Shown: positions 53,880 through 64,000 of the stretch, piece by piece
Position numbering within the stretch: position 1 is the first letter of the stretch
Layout of the letters: every line of letters begins with the position of its first letter
Assembly: GCF_019393635.1 (NCBI RefSeq)
Contig: NC_057864.1
Location: forward strand, 482,104,117-482,168,116
Source: Dromiciops gliroides
Taxonomy: Eukaryota; Chordata; Mammalia; Microbiotheria; Microbiotheriidae
Reading direction: 5' to 3'
Length of the DNA: 64,000 nt
Program-made: the position numbers and the translations under genes
The notes under the pieces: generated by a model
Told to the model about the DNA's origin: nothing
Seen by the model: the letters and a program-made list of their open reading frames with translations, nothing else
Databases searched by the model: none

Positions 53880-53975
53880 GGCTTACAGAGGTGGAGCCAC
53901 TTAACTAAGGTCACAGAGGTTATAAGGGTGAGACGTGGGATTTGAACCTAGGTCCTTCAGAACTGCGCCTACTTT
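53811..53975 (-). mobile_element. Old CORE-SINE
   Basis: AGAGCTAGAAGGGACCTCAG, TTTTACAGAGGGGGAAATTG, GGTCACAGAGG and GGGATTTGAACCTAGG in unbroken antisense order. Its first 69 bp were copied into the 48.6-kb mosaic. Confidence 0.75.
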
Positions 53976-53989
53976 TGTAATTACCACTG

Positions 53990-54110
53990 TTCCCTTGGTG
54001 TTTGGGCTTCTCTCATTGAAATGGAAGCTTCCTGAGGGAAGGGTCACATTTTTCTTGTTTGTATTTATATCTCTAGGACTTGGCAGTACCCGGCCTATAG
54101 TAAGCATTTC
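53990..54110 (+). mobile_element. L2 LINE 3' end
   Basis: GAAGCTTCCTGAGGGAAGGGTC, TTGTATTTATATCTCTAGG and GGCCTATAGTAAGCA. Confidence 0.65.
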
Positions 54111-55010
54111 TGTGCTGTCTCCCTAATCACCCAGGTTGGGTGGTTTCCTTGATATGGGAATTGCCCTTCACCATTCACATTGATTGGGGTCTGTGAGAGT
54201 GACTAGTTTGGCGGGGGAGGTGTCAGCCTGGTGGTGAGCATCACCAGGCTTAGGCCGATCTCTTGATAACAGGCTGAGAATAGGCTCTGGGGGGCCCACC
54301 CTTATGGAGTTGTTCTGGCTTGGTGGAAGGCCTGCTGGTACTTGTGTTCTCCTGGCAAAGAACCCAGGGCTCTTCTCCGCAGCATGAGGAGGGATTGGGC
54401 AGGGAGGCAGAGGGGCCCCTCAGAGCACTTCCCGAAGGGGTGCCAGTATTTCTGTTTTCTCGTAAAAGTCAGGACTCAGTGTATGGCTGGAAAAAGAGAT
54501 GACAAAACCTCTCTCCTCTTTGGTGAGGACAGAGGTGGAGGACTGGGGGTGAGGAATGCTATATATGTTGTCAGATTCACTGGCCCTTCTGGTTACTTTT
54601 GCTGAATTGATTTTTACCCCCTCTGGTTTCAAGATATATTTTTGGGTCAGGGGAAAGAAGAGAGGTATGTATTAGGAAATGAAGACAAATGAAAAACAAA
54701 AGACATCAGTGCAAATTCTAATATAAATTAAAAGGTTTACATCGATATGAAATAGATGCCTCCAGCTTTTGTGACAGAGAGAGAAGGGAGGTGAGAAGGA
54801 TAAAGAGAGGAGGGAGAGGGAAGAGAAAGGGAGGAAGAGGAAGAAAGAAGGAAGGGGTGAGAGAGAAGGAAGGGGGGAAGGAAAAGAGAGCAGAGAGAGA
54901 GAAAGGAGAGAAGGGAGGGGTCGCTCTGGTTCCGAGGATCCCCCTGAAGTTGGCTTTGGGTGCCATTCCGCCAGGCAGAAAGCCCCCCTATAAGAGGCTG
55001 GGGCTCGTTT
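54111..55010. other. Gene-free stretch with a GA-rich tract
   Basis: A purine tract (GA/GGAA) lies at 54,775-54,925 and explains the KEGGREKE-type frame. The rest is unassigned. Confidence 0.6.
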
Positions 55011-55014
55011 CTAG

Positions 55015-55140
55015 CTTCTGGGGCAGGGGTTCCTCATGCTGTTGGTGGCCTGGGGCCCTTGGGTGGTAGCAGTCTGCTATGGCTGAGGGAGCCTGTCTCA
55101 GAATCCTGTTTTTAAATTTATCAAAGAAAATCTAGAGTAT
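55015..55140 (+). mobile_element. hAT-like element fragment
   Basis: CAGGGGTTCCTCATGC, AGAATCCTGTTTTTAAATTTATC; related to 12.71 and 57.69 kb. Confidence 0.45.
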
Positions 55141-55257
55141 CACAAGCTCCAGCTGTGAAAAGGTTTAGAGAAGAAAAAAAAAGTTAAAGAGCATCTGCAA
55201 GCCAATGTCACCCCTTCATTCGAGTCTCTGCCTAAACCTTGGCTGCAGTAAGACCGC

Positions 55258-55540
55258 AGGGCTTATTTTAAACATTTATTAAGCACCTACTATGTGCCAG
55301 GCACTGTGCTAAGCTCTGGGCGGCCAAGAAGAGCAAAGGCAGTTAGTGGTCACTCTCAAGAAATCGCCAGTCTGATGGGGGAGATGAGGGGCCAGCAGCT
55401 CTGTGCAAACAATCCATATCCAGGGTAAACCGGAGAAAATCGACAGAGGAAGGGCATTGAGGGGGATGGGGATTGCCCATGAAAAGGGCCATAGAAATGG
55501 GAGCTGAGATGGTTATTGTTGTATTCTAACGCAGGCCTGC
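55258..55540 (+). mobile_element. Old LINE fragment
   Basis: AACATTTATTAAGCACCTACTATGTGCCAGGC, ACTGTGCTAAGCTCTGGG, GTCTGATGGGGGAGATGAGG and GAGGAAGGGCATTGAGG. Confidence 0.6.
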
Positions 55541-56485
55541 AGACGTCTACTAGCAGCGGGGCCGGGGGCACTGGGAAAGCCAGACAAAACAGCTCCTTCT
55601 TCCTTTGGGAGCTGCCCCCCTGCCAAATGAGTCCTCCTAGGTCATTTTGCACTTGGGCCATTGTAGCCCCCTTCCATCTTGCGCATCCCCCAGAGGTGGC
55701 CAGGGCTTCTGCCAGGCTGGGGCCAGTCACAGAGCCAAAGGCCGGCCAGCCTGGGCCTTCTTGACTTGGGGGCCTCCTTGAGGGGTTGAGGGAATCAACC
55801 CCCATTCTGAGAAGGCATCCTTAGGCTCCCCCCAGGAGACCCAGGACCTTCTTCCATCAAAATGCACCCCGTGCAGTCCCAGAAATGACCAATACCCTCA
55901 TCGACACTTGTTCTGCTTTTCTAAGTTTTGTTGGCACTAACAGACAAGTGATAGAACTCTTCTGAGCAGGGGATGGAGGGTGTAGAGCTATGAGGAGCCT
56001 CAGAGGCCAATACTTTTAGAGATGATGGAAGGGAGGCCCACAAAAGAGGCTAAGGGATTGTGGGGGTTTGGTTTTTCTTTTTAACACAGGGGTGATACTT
56101 TTTAAAATGAACCCATAGGACCCGAGTTTGTGGGATTTATTATAAAACAAAAATTGTTGAAATGATTATCCAGCCCTCAGAAAGGACAGGCTTTCAGAAT
56201 ATGTTCTGGAACTGTCTTGATTATCATTTTTTGTGCTCGATTTTTCTTCCCCTTGGAAAATGAAACAAAAAAATCCAAACATAATTGGATGGAGATGCTG
56301 AGTCTTAAGGGACAAAGAACTCCGGCTGCTTTCAAGGGCAGGTTGACCTTGGCCTGATTCTTGGAACATTCACCCATTTTGTGTGGAACTTCAGGAAGCT
56401 CTGGGTATCATTGGTTTGGTTACTTGAGGGTGTTTTTCTAATAATGATAATAGGAGTAACAGCAGATAAAGACCTAAAGTCAAGA
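55541..56485. other. Gene-free stretch
   Basis: No gene; the 149-codon minus frame at 55,356-55,805 crosses the LINE fragment and shows no domain. Confidence 0.5.
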
Positions 56486-56489
56486 ATTC

Positions 56490-56615
56490 CAGTCTGGGTG
56501 ACAGAGTGGCTAGAGTGCTAGACTTGGCGGTGACAAAGGTCTGAGTTTGAATCCTGTTTCCAGTGCTTGCTGCCTGTGATGCGGGGTGAGTCATATAACC
56601 TCTCATGGTACCAGG
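56490..56615 (+). mobile_element. Old tRNA-derived SINE
   Basis: GGTGACAGAGTGGCTAGAGTGC, CTGAGTTTGAATCCTG and GCGGGGTGAGTCATATAACC. Confidence 0.5.
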
Positions 56616-56639
56616 CTTCTTGATGCTAGCCAGATGGAA

Positions 56640-56790
56640 GAGTTAGCTCACATTGATCAGGCCTCTGCTGTACGGGGCACTGTGCTAGGCACTCGGGATA
56701 TAAGTCCAAAGAATGAAAGGATGTCGGCCTGCTAGGAGTTCCTATTCTAGTCAGGGAGACAGGAAACACCTCCCCTAACTCCAGAGTGGT
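56640..56790 (+). mobile_element. Old LINE fragment
   Basis: CTCACATTGATCAGGCCTCTG, GGCACTGTGCTAGGCACTC and ATTCTAGTCAGGGAGACAGG. Confidence 0.5.
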
Positions 56791-57680
56791 TCTGTGTCAT
56801 ACAGGGTAGTTTGGGAGGAGGGGATGTTCATGTTGAGATGACAGTGGCTGGAGGCCTCTCTGACACTGAAATCAGCTCAGTGTCAGAGAAAAGAGCAGGC
56901 TGTCTTAGTGTACCACAGGCCTCACAGGTTAGAGCCCCAGGTGGAAGTCCAGGAATTCACAGGGAGTGGATGTATTTAAAAAAAAAAAAAAAAAGGAAAA
57001 AAATGACTGATTGCAAGAGGGCACCACACGTCTCTGATTTCTAAAGCTAGCCAGGGCCTGTGGCCTGTGTGCCCCACGTTCAGCTGCCGCCGCTGCCTCT
57101 TCCTTCCGGTTCTTCTTCCTCTCCTGCAGGCCTGCTCAACCCCCTACCAGCTTTTTCTCCTTGGGCAGCCCCAGGGGAATGAGGGACTGGGAACTTCAGG
57201 GAGGCCCAGCTCTGCCTCAGGAGGCCATCCCTATCCTGAAGCTGGGGGGGGGGGGGCCTGTGCAAGCTTGCTCAAAGGGTTGGAATGTATGGATTTTCTG
57301 GAGAGGCCTCCTCTGGAATGCAGTGGACACCAGCGGCTCCTTCCGGGCTAGGGGTCAAGGATCAGAGGAGGTGGGCTCTTGGGCCCGCATGGACTGTTGG
57401 CCCACAAATCTCTCAGCCTTGACAATTGGGTGCTTTCCTTAGGAGCCATTTGGGAAAAGGAAGACACCTTTCCCTGTGTGATGTTGCCTCCAAGGGGGGA
57501 TGGGTGGGTGGGTGGGTGGAATTCTGTGGGTGGGTGCTTGAGTCATTTATCTTGGGTAGATGCAGCTGGACTGGTTTTTTTTCTCCCTATGCCAGTGCCC
57601 TCTTTCTGAGTGATCTTTGGTCATACCCAGATCATGGGTTGCCTAAAAGGGGTGGGGGGGGATTTTGGCAAAATTAAACA
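56791..57680. other. Gene-free stretch
   Basis: Contains a poly-A run at 56,978-56,995, a G-run at 57,245-57,256 and a GGGTGGGTGG tract at 57,500-57,535. No gene recognised. Confidence 0.5.
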
Positions 57681-57684
57681 CTTG

Positions 57685-57836
57685 GGCTTTCAAAACTTGA
57701 ATGGGCCATGGACCCCTTGGATAGGCTGGGAAAGCCTAGTCACCCCTTCCCAGAATCCTATTTTTAAATGCTTAAAATACATAGGATTACAAGGGAAACC
57801 CATTCTTTTGGAATATAATGATAAAAATATTATTTA
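57685..57836 (+). mobile_element. hAT-like element fragment
   Basis: GGGCCATGGACCCCTTGG, CTGGGAAAGCCTAGTCACC, TTTTTAAATGCTTAAAATACATAGGATTACAAG; same family as 12.71 kb. Confidence 0.55.
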
Positions 57837-57851
57837 AAAAACCCCAAAACT

Positions 57852-58017
57852 TGGGGGCAGCTAGGTGGTGCAGTGGATGAAGCACCGGCCCTGGATTCAG
57901 GAGGACCTGAGTTCAAATTTGACCTCAGACACTTGACACTTACTAGCTGTGTGACCCTGGGCAAGTCACTTAACGCTCATTGCCCTGCAAAAAACAAAAC
58001 ACAAAACAAAAACAAAA
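57852..58017 (+). mobile_element. Young CORE-SINE
   Basis: Full copy with tail GCTCATTGCCCTGC, flanked by ACCCCAAAAC(T) on both sides. Confidence 0.95.
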
Positions 58018-58194
58018 CCCCAAAACTCAAGGGCTCGGGTGACTAAAGAACCCATTTTATGTAGTTCTGAATCTTTAGGGAACTGGCCTGGTTTGAATTT
58101 AAACTCAAGCTATTTCAAAGAAAGCAGGTTGGCCTGAGAGTGTCCCCTCCTGGCTTCCCGTGACCCCCCACCCCAGGCTCAGCTCGAGCTGATG

Positions 58195-58350
58195 TCCTCC
58201 CTCCCCCAAACCCTTGTATTTATTTTGTCTGTACTGATGTGTGCTCCAATAGAATGGCAATTCCTTGGCCTCTGAGACCTCTCATTTTAATTGTCTTTTT
58301 GTAGCCCCAGTGCTTGGCACACAGTAATAAATGCCTGTTGCTTGATTGAT
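58195..58350 (+). mobile_element. L2 LINE 3' end
   Basis: TGGCAATTCCTTGGCCTCTG, GTCTTTTTGTAGCCCCAGTG, CTTGGCACACAGTAATAAATGCCTG. Confidence 0.75.
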
Positions 58351-58554
58351 TGCAGACATCATTGGTTCATCCATTGCTAGAGCTGTGAGGAACCGTAGTG
58401 GTTATCTGGACCAGCCTTCTCATTTTGTGGACAAGGAAACCGAGTCCCAGATATTTTAAGGACAAAAATGACCCCCTCTCTTTTGGAGGGGAGATTGAGG
58501 AGCTAACATTTTGAGGGCCATTGCTTGCTGAGTTTTCCTGTTTTAAGTTTTTTT

Positions 58555-59345
58555 TTTTAATTTTATTTTTTTATGTGGTATTGTATTTTGATTTATTTTG
58601 TTAGACATTTCCCAATTACATTTCAACCTGGTTTGGGCCACAGAGGCTTGCAGAGGGGAGAGAGGTTTTTTTTTTTTTTTAATTATTTAAAGTTTTGAGT
58701 TCCAAATTCTATCCCTCTCTCATTCCCTCCCTCCCCTCCCACCTCCCCATGCTTGCAAGCAATCAGTATAGGTTATACATGTGCAGTTATGTAAAACATT
58801 ACCATATTAGTCATTTTACATAAAAAGACAAGTAAAAAAAGGAGAAAGCTCAAAGTAGCATGCTTCAGTCTGTGTTCAATCAATATCAGCTCTTTCTCTG
58901 GAGGTGGATAGTCGGCTTCGTCATTAGTCCTTTGGAATTGTCTTGGATCATTGTATTCCTGAGCATAGTTAAGTCATTCACAATTGCTCCTAAGAGCTAT
59001 CACACTGTCACTGTGCACAATGTTCTCCTGGTTCTGTTCACTTCACTATACATCAGTTCATATGAGTCTTTCCAGGTTTTTCTGAAATCATCCTGCTTGG
59101 GGGCAGCTAGGTGGCGCAGTGGTTAAAGCACCGGCCCTGGATTCAGGAGTACCTGAGTTCAAATCCGGCTTCAGACACTTGACACTTACTAGCTGTGTGA
59201 CCCTGGGCAAGTCACTTAACCCCCATTGCCTGCAAAAAAAAAAAAAAAAGAAATCATCCTGCTTGTCATTTCTTAGAGAACAAGAATATTCCATTACAAT
59301 CGTATACCATAGCTTGTTTAGTCATTCCCCTGTTTAAGCTTTAGT
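58555..59345 (-). mobile_element. L1-type LINE 3' end split by a SINE
   Basis: Antisense blocks: AAAGTTTTGAGTTCCAAATTC, ATCAGTATAGGTTATACATG, GCTCTTTCTCTGGAGGTGG, TGTGCACAATGTTCTCCTGG, then, after the SINE at 59,099-59,250, GAACAAGAATATTCCATTAC and CCATAGCTTGTTTAGTCATTC. The SINE's target duplication AAATCATCCTGCTTG marks the break. Confidence 0.75.
59099..59250 (+). mobile_element. Young CORE-SINE nested in a LINE end
   Basis: Full copy with tail CCCCATTGCCTGC and the target duplication GAAATCATCCTGCTTG. Confidence 0.95.
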
Positions 59346-59509
59346 AGCTTATAATCGCCCTAAGACTTTGGTGACACCCCATAGTCAGTGGTAATCACAA
59401 GCCGCACACAGATAGGGGATTTTGTTGGAGAGGGGTCTCTTTAGGGCCAAGAAAGGCTGACTACTTCTCAGATAATGAAACTCAGCATGGTGGGGTGGGG
59501 AGGTGGTGT

Positions 59510-59695
59510 GGAAGATGGCTGAAGTTGGAGTAAGGTGAGATGTGGGTTTGAACCTCACCTCTGTACTTACTGCCTGTGAGACTCTAGGAGAGTCACTTAA
59601 CTGCCTTGACCGAATGTTTCCTCATCTGTAAAATGTATCCATCTCACAGGGGAGGATCCAGTGAGATGATGGAAAGTACTTTATAAACAAAGTAC
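59510..59695 (+). mobile_element. Old MIR-like SINE
   Basis: TGGGTTTGAACCTCACC, ACTCTAGGAGAGTCACTTAAC, TTTCCTCATCTGTAAAATG. Confidence 0.65.
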
Positions 59696-59874
59696 TAAAA
59701 AGACGTTTCTCTTTTTGCTTCTTTGTCTATTTTATTTTTATTATTTTTTAATCAGTTGAAAATTTTTGTGACATAACAAATGTTTCTCCTTTCCCTGAAA
59801 TAATGAGAGACTCCCTTTTACTGGTTACTCCCTTAAGTAACCTGTAAAAATTACTTTTAAAAATTAGGATGGGG

Positions 59875-60033
59875 GGGGCACATAGGTGGTGCAGTGGCTA
59901 AAGCACTGGCCCTGGATTCAGGAGGACCTGAGTTCAAATCTGACCTCAGACACTTGACACTTCCTAGCTTTGTGACCCTGGGCAAGTCACTTAACCCTCA
60001 TTGCCCTGCCTCCCCCCCCCCCCCGAAAAAAAT
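59875..60033 (+). mobile_element. Young CORE-SINE
   Basis: Head GGGGCACATAGGTGGTGC (variant), tail CCCTCATTGCCCTGCC and a C tract. Confidence 0.95.
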
Positions 60034-60053
60034 TTAGGATTATTATTATTATT

Positions 60054-60200
60054 ATTTTTTTTTTGGTGAGGCAATTGGGGTTAAGTGACTTGCCCAGGGT
60101 CACACAGCTAGTAAGTGTCAAGTGTCTGAGGCCGGATTTGAACTCAGGTCCTCCTGACTCCAGGGCCGGTGCTCTATCCACTGCGCCACCTAGCTGCCCC
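60054..60200 (-). mobile_element. Young CORE-SINE, inverted partner
   Basis: Antisense copy, subtype 1 tail, flanked by TAGG(A/G)TTATTATTA on both sides. It lies only about 20 bp from the sense copy at 59,875. Confidence 0.95.
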
Positions 60201-60244
60201 CTAGGGTTATTATTAAGTCATTATTAGAAGAAATCTGTCGATCA

Positions 60245-60345
60245 TCAAGCATCAAGCAACATTAATGTGCCAAACACTGTGCTAAGGGCTGGGCATGTGA
60301 AGAGTAAAAAATGTTGTCCCTGCCTGGAAGGCGCTACCAGGCACA
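60245..60345 (+). mobile_element. Old LINE fragment
   Basis: ATCAAGCAACATTAATGTGCC, ACACTGTGCTAAGGGCTG; a further similar block is at 60,470-60,560 (AGTAAGCACCTACTATGTGCTTGG). Confidence 0.5.
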
Positions 60346-60577
60346 GAGGAGGATGCGGAAAGGATGGCCTCACTCCTATTTGAGTGCTGTTGACTGACCT
60401 TGGTCGTCTTCATGTATACTCACTGCTTTGGGTGTTTTGTCCCTTTGGCTCTGCTTTCTTTACTCTGGTTAGTAAGCACCTACTATGTGCTTGGCACTGG
60501 ACTGGGCTCCTCGGAAGCAAAGACAAAGACAGAAATGACTCATCCCTTGCCTTCAAGGAGTTTGTGTTTCTGATGGG

Positions 60578-60581
<4 letters not shown>

Positions 60582-60620
<39 letters not shown>
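60582..60620 (+). repeat. (TG)n microsatellite
   Basis: About 19 TG units ending in CATGTG. Confidence 0.95.
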
Positions 60621-60621
<1 letters not shown>

Positions 60622-60646
60622 ATGTGTAGAGTGGATGTGCACACAG

Positions 60647-60880
60647 ATTTGTTGTTGGTCAGTCACTTCAGTCATGTCTGACTCTCTGTGACCCCATTTG
60701 GGGTTTTCCTGGCAAAGATTCTGGAGTGGTTTGCCATTTCTTTTTCCAGCTCATTTACAGATGAGGAAACTGAGGCAAACAGGGTGAAGTGATTTGCCCA
60801 GGGTCACCCAGCCACTAAGTGTCTGAGGCTGGATTTGAACCTGACTCCAATCCCTGTGCTCTATCCAGGTAAGTCAGTAT
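60647..60880 (-). mobile_element. Second marsupial SINE type
   Basis: CTGACTCTCTGTGACCCC, TTTGGGGTTTTCCTGGCAAAG, CAGATGAGGAAACTGAGGC, GATTTGCCCAGGGTCACC and GATTTGAACCTGACTCC. Confidence 0.8.
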
Positions 60881-60989
60881 AAGTAATTTCCTTCCCAACT
60901 TTCTCTGAATTGCTCATACCCATTATTTGTTAGGATACATCAGTATTCGATTACATTCCTATAGCACTGATCAGTCAGACCCTGAGTTC

Positions 60990-61879
60990 ATGCATGCATA
61001 CTTTTCTGTTTTTCCACCTGATGCTTCTGCCTGCATTTTAACACGAGTTATTGTCCTTGCTGTCAGTCTTCTTGGGCCATATATGGTCCCTGGAATGGGA
61101 CCTCGAGGCGAAAAGGCCTACCATTAACTCAGTGTCTTTGCCTATATCGTTCTAAGCTCTTCTCCAGTTTATTTATATTGTTATTACATTATATTATTAT
61201 AATATTTATTATTTATCAAGCTAATTAAACTTGATTTAATTATCTGTTAGATTCAGAGTTTGATTGGGGGGGGGGTCTTGGCAAATGGGAGCAGTTACTT
61301 ATATTCCCATAGACTACTTCAGTGAGAAGAATTCATGGCTTGGTGGTATTTTCGTAGTGTCTTCAAGTGAGTCTGGCATGATGATGGCTGAGGACAGCCA
61401 AACACCGCTTGGACACCTTTCAAAGTCTTTCCTTTGCAAGGCATGAGAGAGCGCTAGAAGGTCAAGATGATTTTCTTTAGAGGAACCAAAGAATACTCCT
61501 GCTTGTTTGACTTCCCCTTGAAAGTCGGCAGCCTTAAAAAGTGTAGATTTCACACGATGGGAAACTACAGAGAGGAGGGAAGGACTTTGGGCTTTTCCAC
61601 AGAGGTCTGAGAAAACAGCAGTTTGATGACACTAGAGTTCTCTCTGAACATACCAGCCACACAGATTTCGATGGAAATTAAAATGAAATTAAAGGCCCTG
61701 TGTTGTCTTTTGGATTCTGATTCTGGGCCCCTTGTGCTTCCAAGCACAAATGGAAGCCCAAGGGGACCTCTTTAGGGCCTGGCCAGTATTTGAGATGCCT
61801 GGTTAGCCCTTAGCCACCATTCTGGGCCAGAGCTGGGGCAGTAGTCGGTAACTTGTAACTGGGGCAACAGAAGAACTAA
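60990..61879. other. Gene-free stretch
   Basis: An AT-rich ATTATTAT low-complexity stretch at 61,165-61,215 and a G run at 61,266. No gene recognised. Confidence 0.5.
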
Positions 61880-62026
61880 ATTTTTTTTTTTGGTGAGGCA
61901 ATTGGGGTTAAGTGACTTGCCCAGGGTCACACAGCCAGTAAGTATTAAGCGTCTGAGGCCGGATTTGAACTCAGGTCCTCCTGACTCCAGGGCCAGTGCT
62001 TTATCCACTGTGCCATCTAGCTGCCC
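61880..62026 (-). mobile_element. Young CORE-SINE
   Basis: Antisense copy, subtype 1 tail, flanked by AGAAGAACTAAAT on both sides. Confidence 0.95.
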
Positions 62027-62119
62027 CGAGAAGAACTAAATTAATGGATTGCTGTAAGAGGCCCAATGGAGGTGAGAGCAAAGAGCAGACTGGGACATTT
62101 GGAGCATCTGTGCTCCAAC

Positions 62120-62335
62120 TTCTTGGGTTATTTAGGTGGCATAGAGAGAGTGCTGGAAGATCGGACTTGGGGTCAGGAAGACCTGAGTTAGAATCTTACC
62201 CTCAGACACATTTAGTAGCTGTCCCGCCCTGGGCTGACCTCAGCTCCCTCATTTATAATAACATGAAGATGAAATGTGAAGCTCTTGGCCAACCTCGGAG
62301 CACCTTATGAATGTCAATTACTATAAAATATAAAT
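62120..62335 (+). mobile_element. Old CORE-SINE
   Basis: TTAGGTGGCATAGAGAGAGTGC, GGTCAGGAAGACCTGAGTTAG, CCTCATTTATAATAACATGAAG and GCACCTTATGAATGTC. Confidence 0.6.
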
Positions 62336-62794
62336 ATGTATTACCTATCAATCAAAAGTAGTGGTAGATTTTGTTTTTAGATTTCATTTCCAAAGCCTTA
62401 GCCGGAGAACCATCCCTTGGAACAAAGGGGAAATGAAGGGAGGAAAAGGCAGTTTAGTGAAATTAAAGCCAACATGGAACATAAGCCTGCTGCAGAGGTC
62501 CACACCCACAGGCCCTCACTTCTGCAGAGAAGAAATAGGAGGTGCAATTTCTCCTCTTTGGAGAGATAACAGATACAATAGATAATATCACTTGCATGTA
62601 TCATGATTATATGTTATCTACATAATAGATAGGAATCTTTCCAAAACCCAGCCACTTTTTATTGACCAGGTTTGACATTTGAATAAGTCTGACTTGTCCA
62701 TGACATCAAAAATATAACAAAATATACATTCTTTCTGGGGACCAGTCCCCCTAGCACTTAGGTCCCCATGTTTTAGATTCTCTGCCCCTCCTCA

Positions 62795-62965
62795 GAATTA
62801 TAGCTGTAGGTCTAGAAAAGGACCTCAGCCATCCTTTGTACACCTGAGGAGACTGAGGCACAAAGAGGTAAATGACTTGCCCAGAGTCACACAAATGGTA
62901 AATGTCCAAGGCAGGATTTTCATCAGGTCCTCTGGTTTCAGGGCCAGTCCTGGCTGCCTCATCTC
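62795..62965 (-). mobile_element. Old MIR-like SINE
   Basis: TATAGCTGTAGGTCTAGAAAAGG, GAGGAGACTGAGGCAC, GACTTGCCCAGAGTCACAC. Confidence 0.6.
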
Positions 62966-63444
62966 CTTTGTTGACTGAAAATTTCTCCCCTTGGGAATTC
63001 CAACTGAAAACAGTAATTAAGTGGAGCCATTAAAAGTGGGTCTTAATACCAGCTTTTAAATTTTCCCCAAGAGTTGATCCTGATTAAAATGTCTGATTCC
63101 TATCTGGTGTATAGCCCTGAGATGATCTGAGGATCTGGGACTAATTAATGCTTATTGTCGTGTAAACAACAACAATAACAACAATCCCCTGGAGCTGGGA
63201 GTATCTTTCTTGATTGACTTGATTGAATTCACGCAGCATTAATTAAGCAGCTGCTACTGTGTGTGGCCCCTGAGAGCAGAGACTTCAACCATTCCCTTAG
63301 ATGTAAGCTCTTGGAGGGCAGGGACCTGTCTGACTTTGCTTTTTTTTGGATCCCCATCACTTAGCATGGTGCCTAGTAAAGGCTTCCTTTTTAAGACTGC
63401 TGGAAAAACAAAACAAAACAAAACAAAAAAAAAGACTGGGTGGG
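62966..63444. other. Gene-free stretch
   Basis: A short L2 end (GCTCTTGGAGGGCAGGGACC) lies at 63,308 and an (AAAAC)n run at 63,405-63,425. No gene. Confidence 0.5.
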
Positions 63445-63556
63445 GCAGTGGTTATAGCATTGGGCTGCAAGTCAGGAAGACTGCTCTTTCAAATTTGACT
63501 TTAGAGTTTGCTGACTGTGTGAGCCTGGGGCAATTCTTAATCTTAGTTATCTTTCT
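63445..63556 (+). mobile_element. Old SINE fragment
   Basis: GGGGCAGTGGTTATAGC, CAAGTCAGGAAGACTGC and GACTGTGTGAGCCTGGGG. Confidence 0.55.
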
Positions 63557-63559
63557 TTT

Positions 63560-63652
63560 TAGTAAGTGTCAAGTGTCTGAGGTCGGATTTGAACTCGGGT
63601 CCTTCTGACTCCAGGTCCGGTGCTTTATCCACTGTGCCACCTGGCTACCTGT
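63560..63652 (-). mobile_element. Partial young CORE-SINE
   Basis: AGTAAGTGTCAAGTGTCTG through TCCACTGTGCCACC in antisense. The tail half is missing. Confidence 0.85.
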
Positions 63653-63657
63653 TACTT

Positions 63658-63893
63658 TTCTTTATGTTCAGTCATTTCAGTGATGTCCGACTCTTTTCTT
63701 GGCCCAGATACTGGAGGGGGTTGGTCATTTCCTTCCCCGGCTCATTTTATAGATGAGGAAACTGAGGCAAACAGGGGTAAGTGACTTGCCCAGGGTCACA
63801 CAGCTACTAAGTGTCTGAGGCTGGATTTTGAATTTAGGAAGATGGGTCTCCCTGACTCCGGCCCAGCGCTCTGTGCACTATGGCGCCATCTAG
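63658..63893 (-). mobile_element. Second marsupial SINE type
   Basis: TGATGTCCGACTCTTTTC, CAGATACTGGAGGGGG, GATGAGGAAACTGAGGC, GTGACTTGCCCAGGGTC and a terminal GGCGCCATCTAG. Confidence 0.8.
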
Positions 63894-63894
63894 T

Positions 63895-64000
63895 GTCCTG
63901 AGAATAGTTTGCTTGCGTTTCCTCATCTCTAAATGGGGATAACAGTAGTACCTACTCCCCAGGACTGTTGGGAGCAGCCAATGAGATCATATTTGTAAAG
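63895..64000 (+). mobile_element. MIR-like SINE 3' half, cut by the window edge
   Basis: TTTCCTCATCTCTAAATGGGG, CCCCAGGACTGTTGGGAG and AATGAGATCATATTTGTAAAG. Confidence 0.6.

Noticed and set aside
55356-55805. 149-codon minus-strand frame
   Set aside because: Overlaps an old LINE fragment and shows no domain.

Overview
The window comes from a marsupial nuclear genome. It is packed with a tRNA-headed CORE-SINE family (A-box-like TGGCGCAGTGG, B-box-like GAGTTCAAATC, MIR-like core, poly-A tail). I count about 35 copies in two tail subtypes (CCCAATTGCCTCA and CCCTCATTGCCCCG). Marsupial-type L1/HAL1 pieces and old L2, CR1/L3, MIR-like and hAT-like fragments surround them. An Australian lineage seems likely from the mixture of tails, but I cannot fix the species.

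The only host gene I can support is the 5' end of IGF2BP2 on the + strand. A CpG-rich promoter block lies at about 36.27-38.96 kb, coding exon 1 at 37,745-37,919, a 1.45 kb intron 1, exon 2 at 39,369-39,429, and a large intron 2 that runs off the right edge. The two exons encode RRM1 of the protein. Everything from 1 to about 36 kb is intergenic or upstream DNA made mainly of repeats: an ERV fossil with two LTRs (4.16-8.55 kb), a half-LINE (10.7-12.4 kb), a decayed L1 (20.6-24.7 kb) and a relic of an unidentified multi-copy element (about 26 kb).

Inside intron 2, the first 5 kb (39.4-44.4 kb) is repeat-poor. Further in, at 50,753-51,714, is a retrocopy of MYL6. It has kept one GT-AG intron, exactly after the start ATG, and has an intact 151-codon reading frame if that intron is removed. 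It is flanked by a 15-bp target-site duplication.

The most unusual structure is a mosaic at 48.60-49.01 kb. It is built from near-identical pieces of three other places in the same intron (46.1 kb, 52.5 kb and, inverted, 53.7-53.9 kb). The donor sites are each continuous old repeats, while the mosaic breaks them, which looks like serial template switching during replication. Three short-loop palindromes in the upstream region (9.2, 21.6 and 23.7 kb) look like smaller versions of the same process. Almost all other open frames are SINE translations, microsatellites or GC-island shadows.
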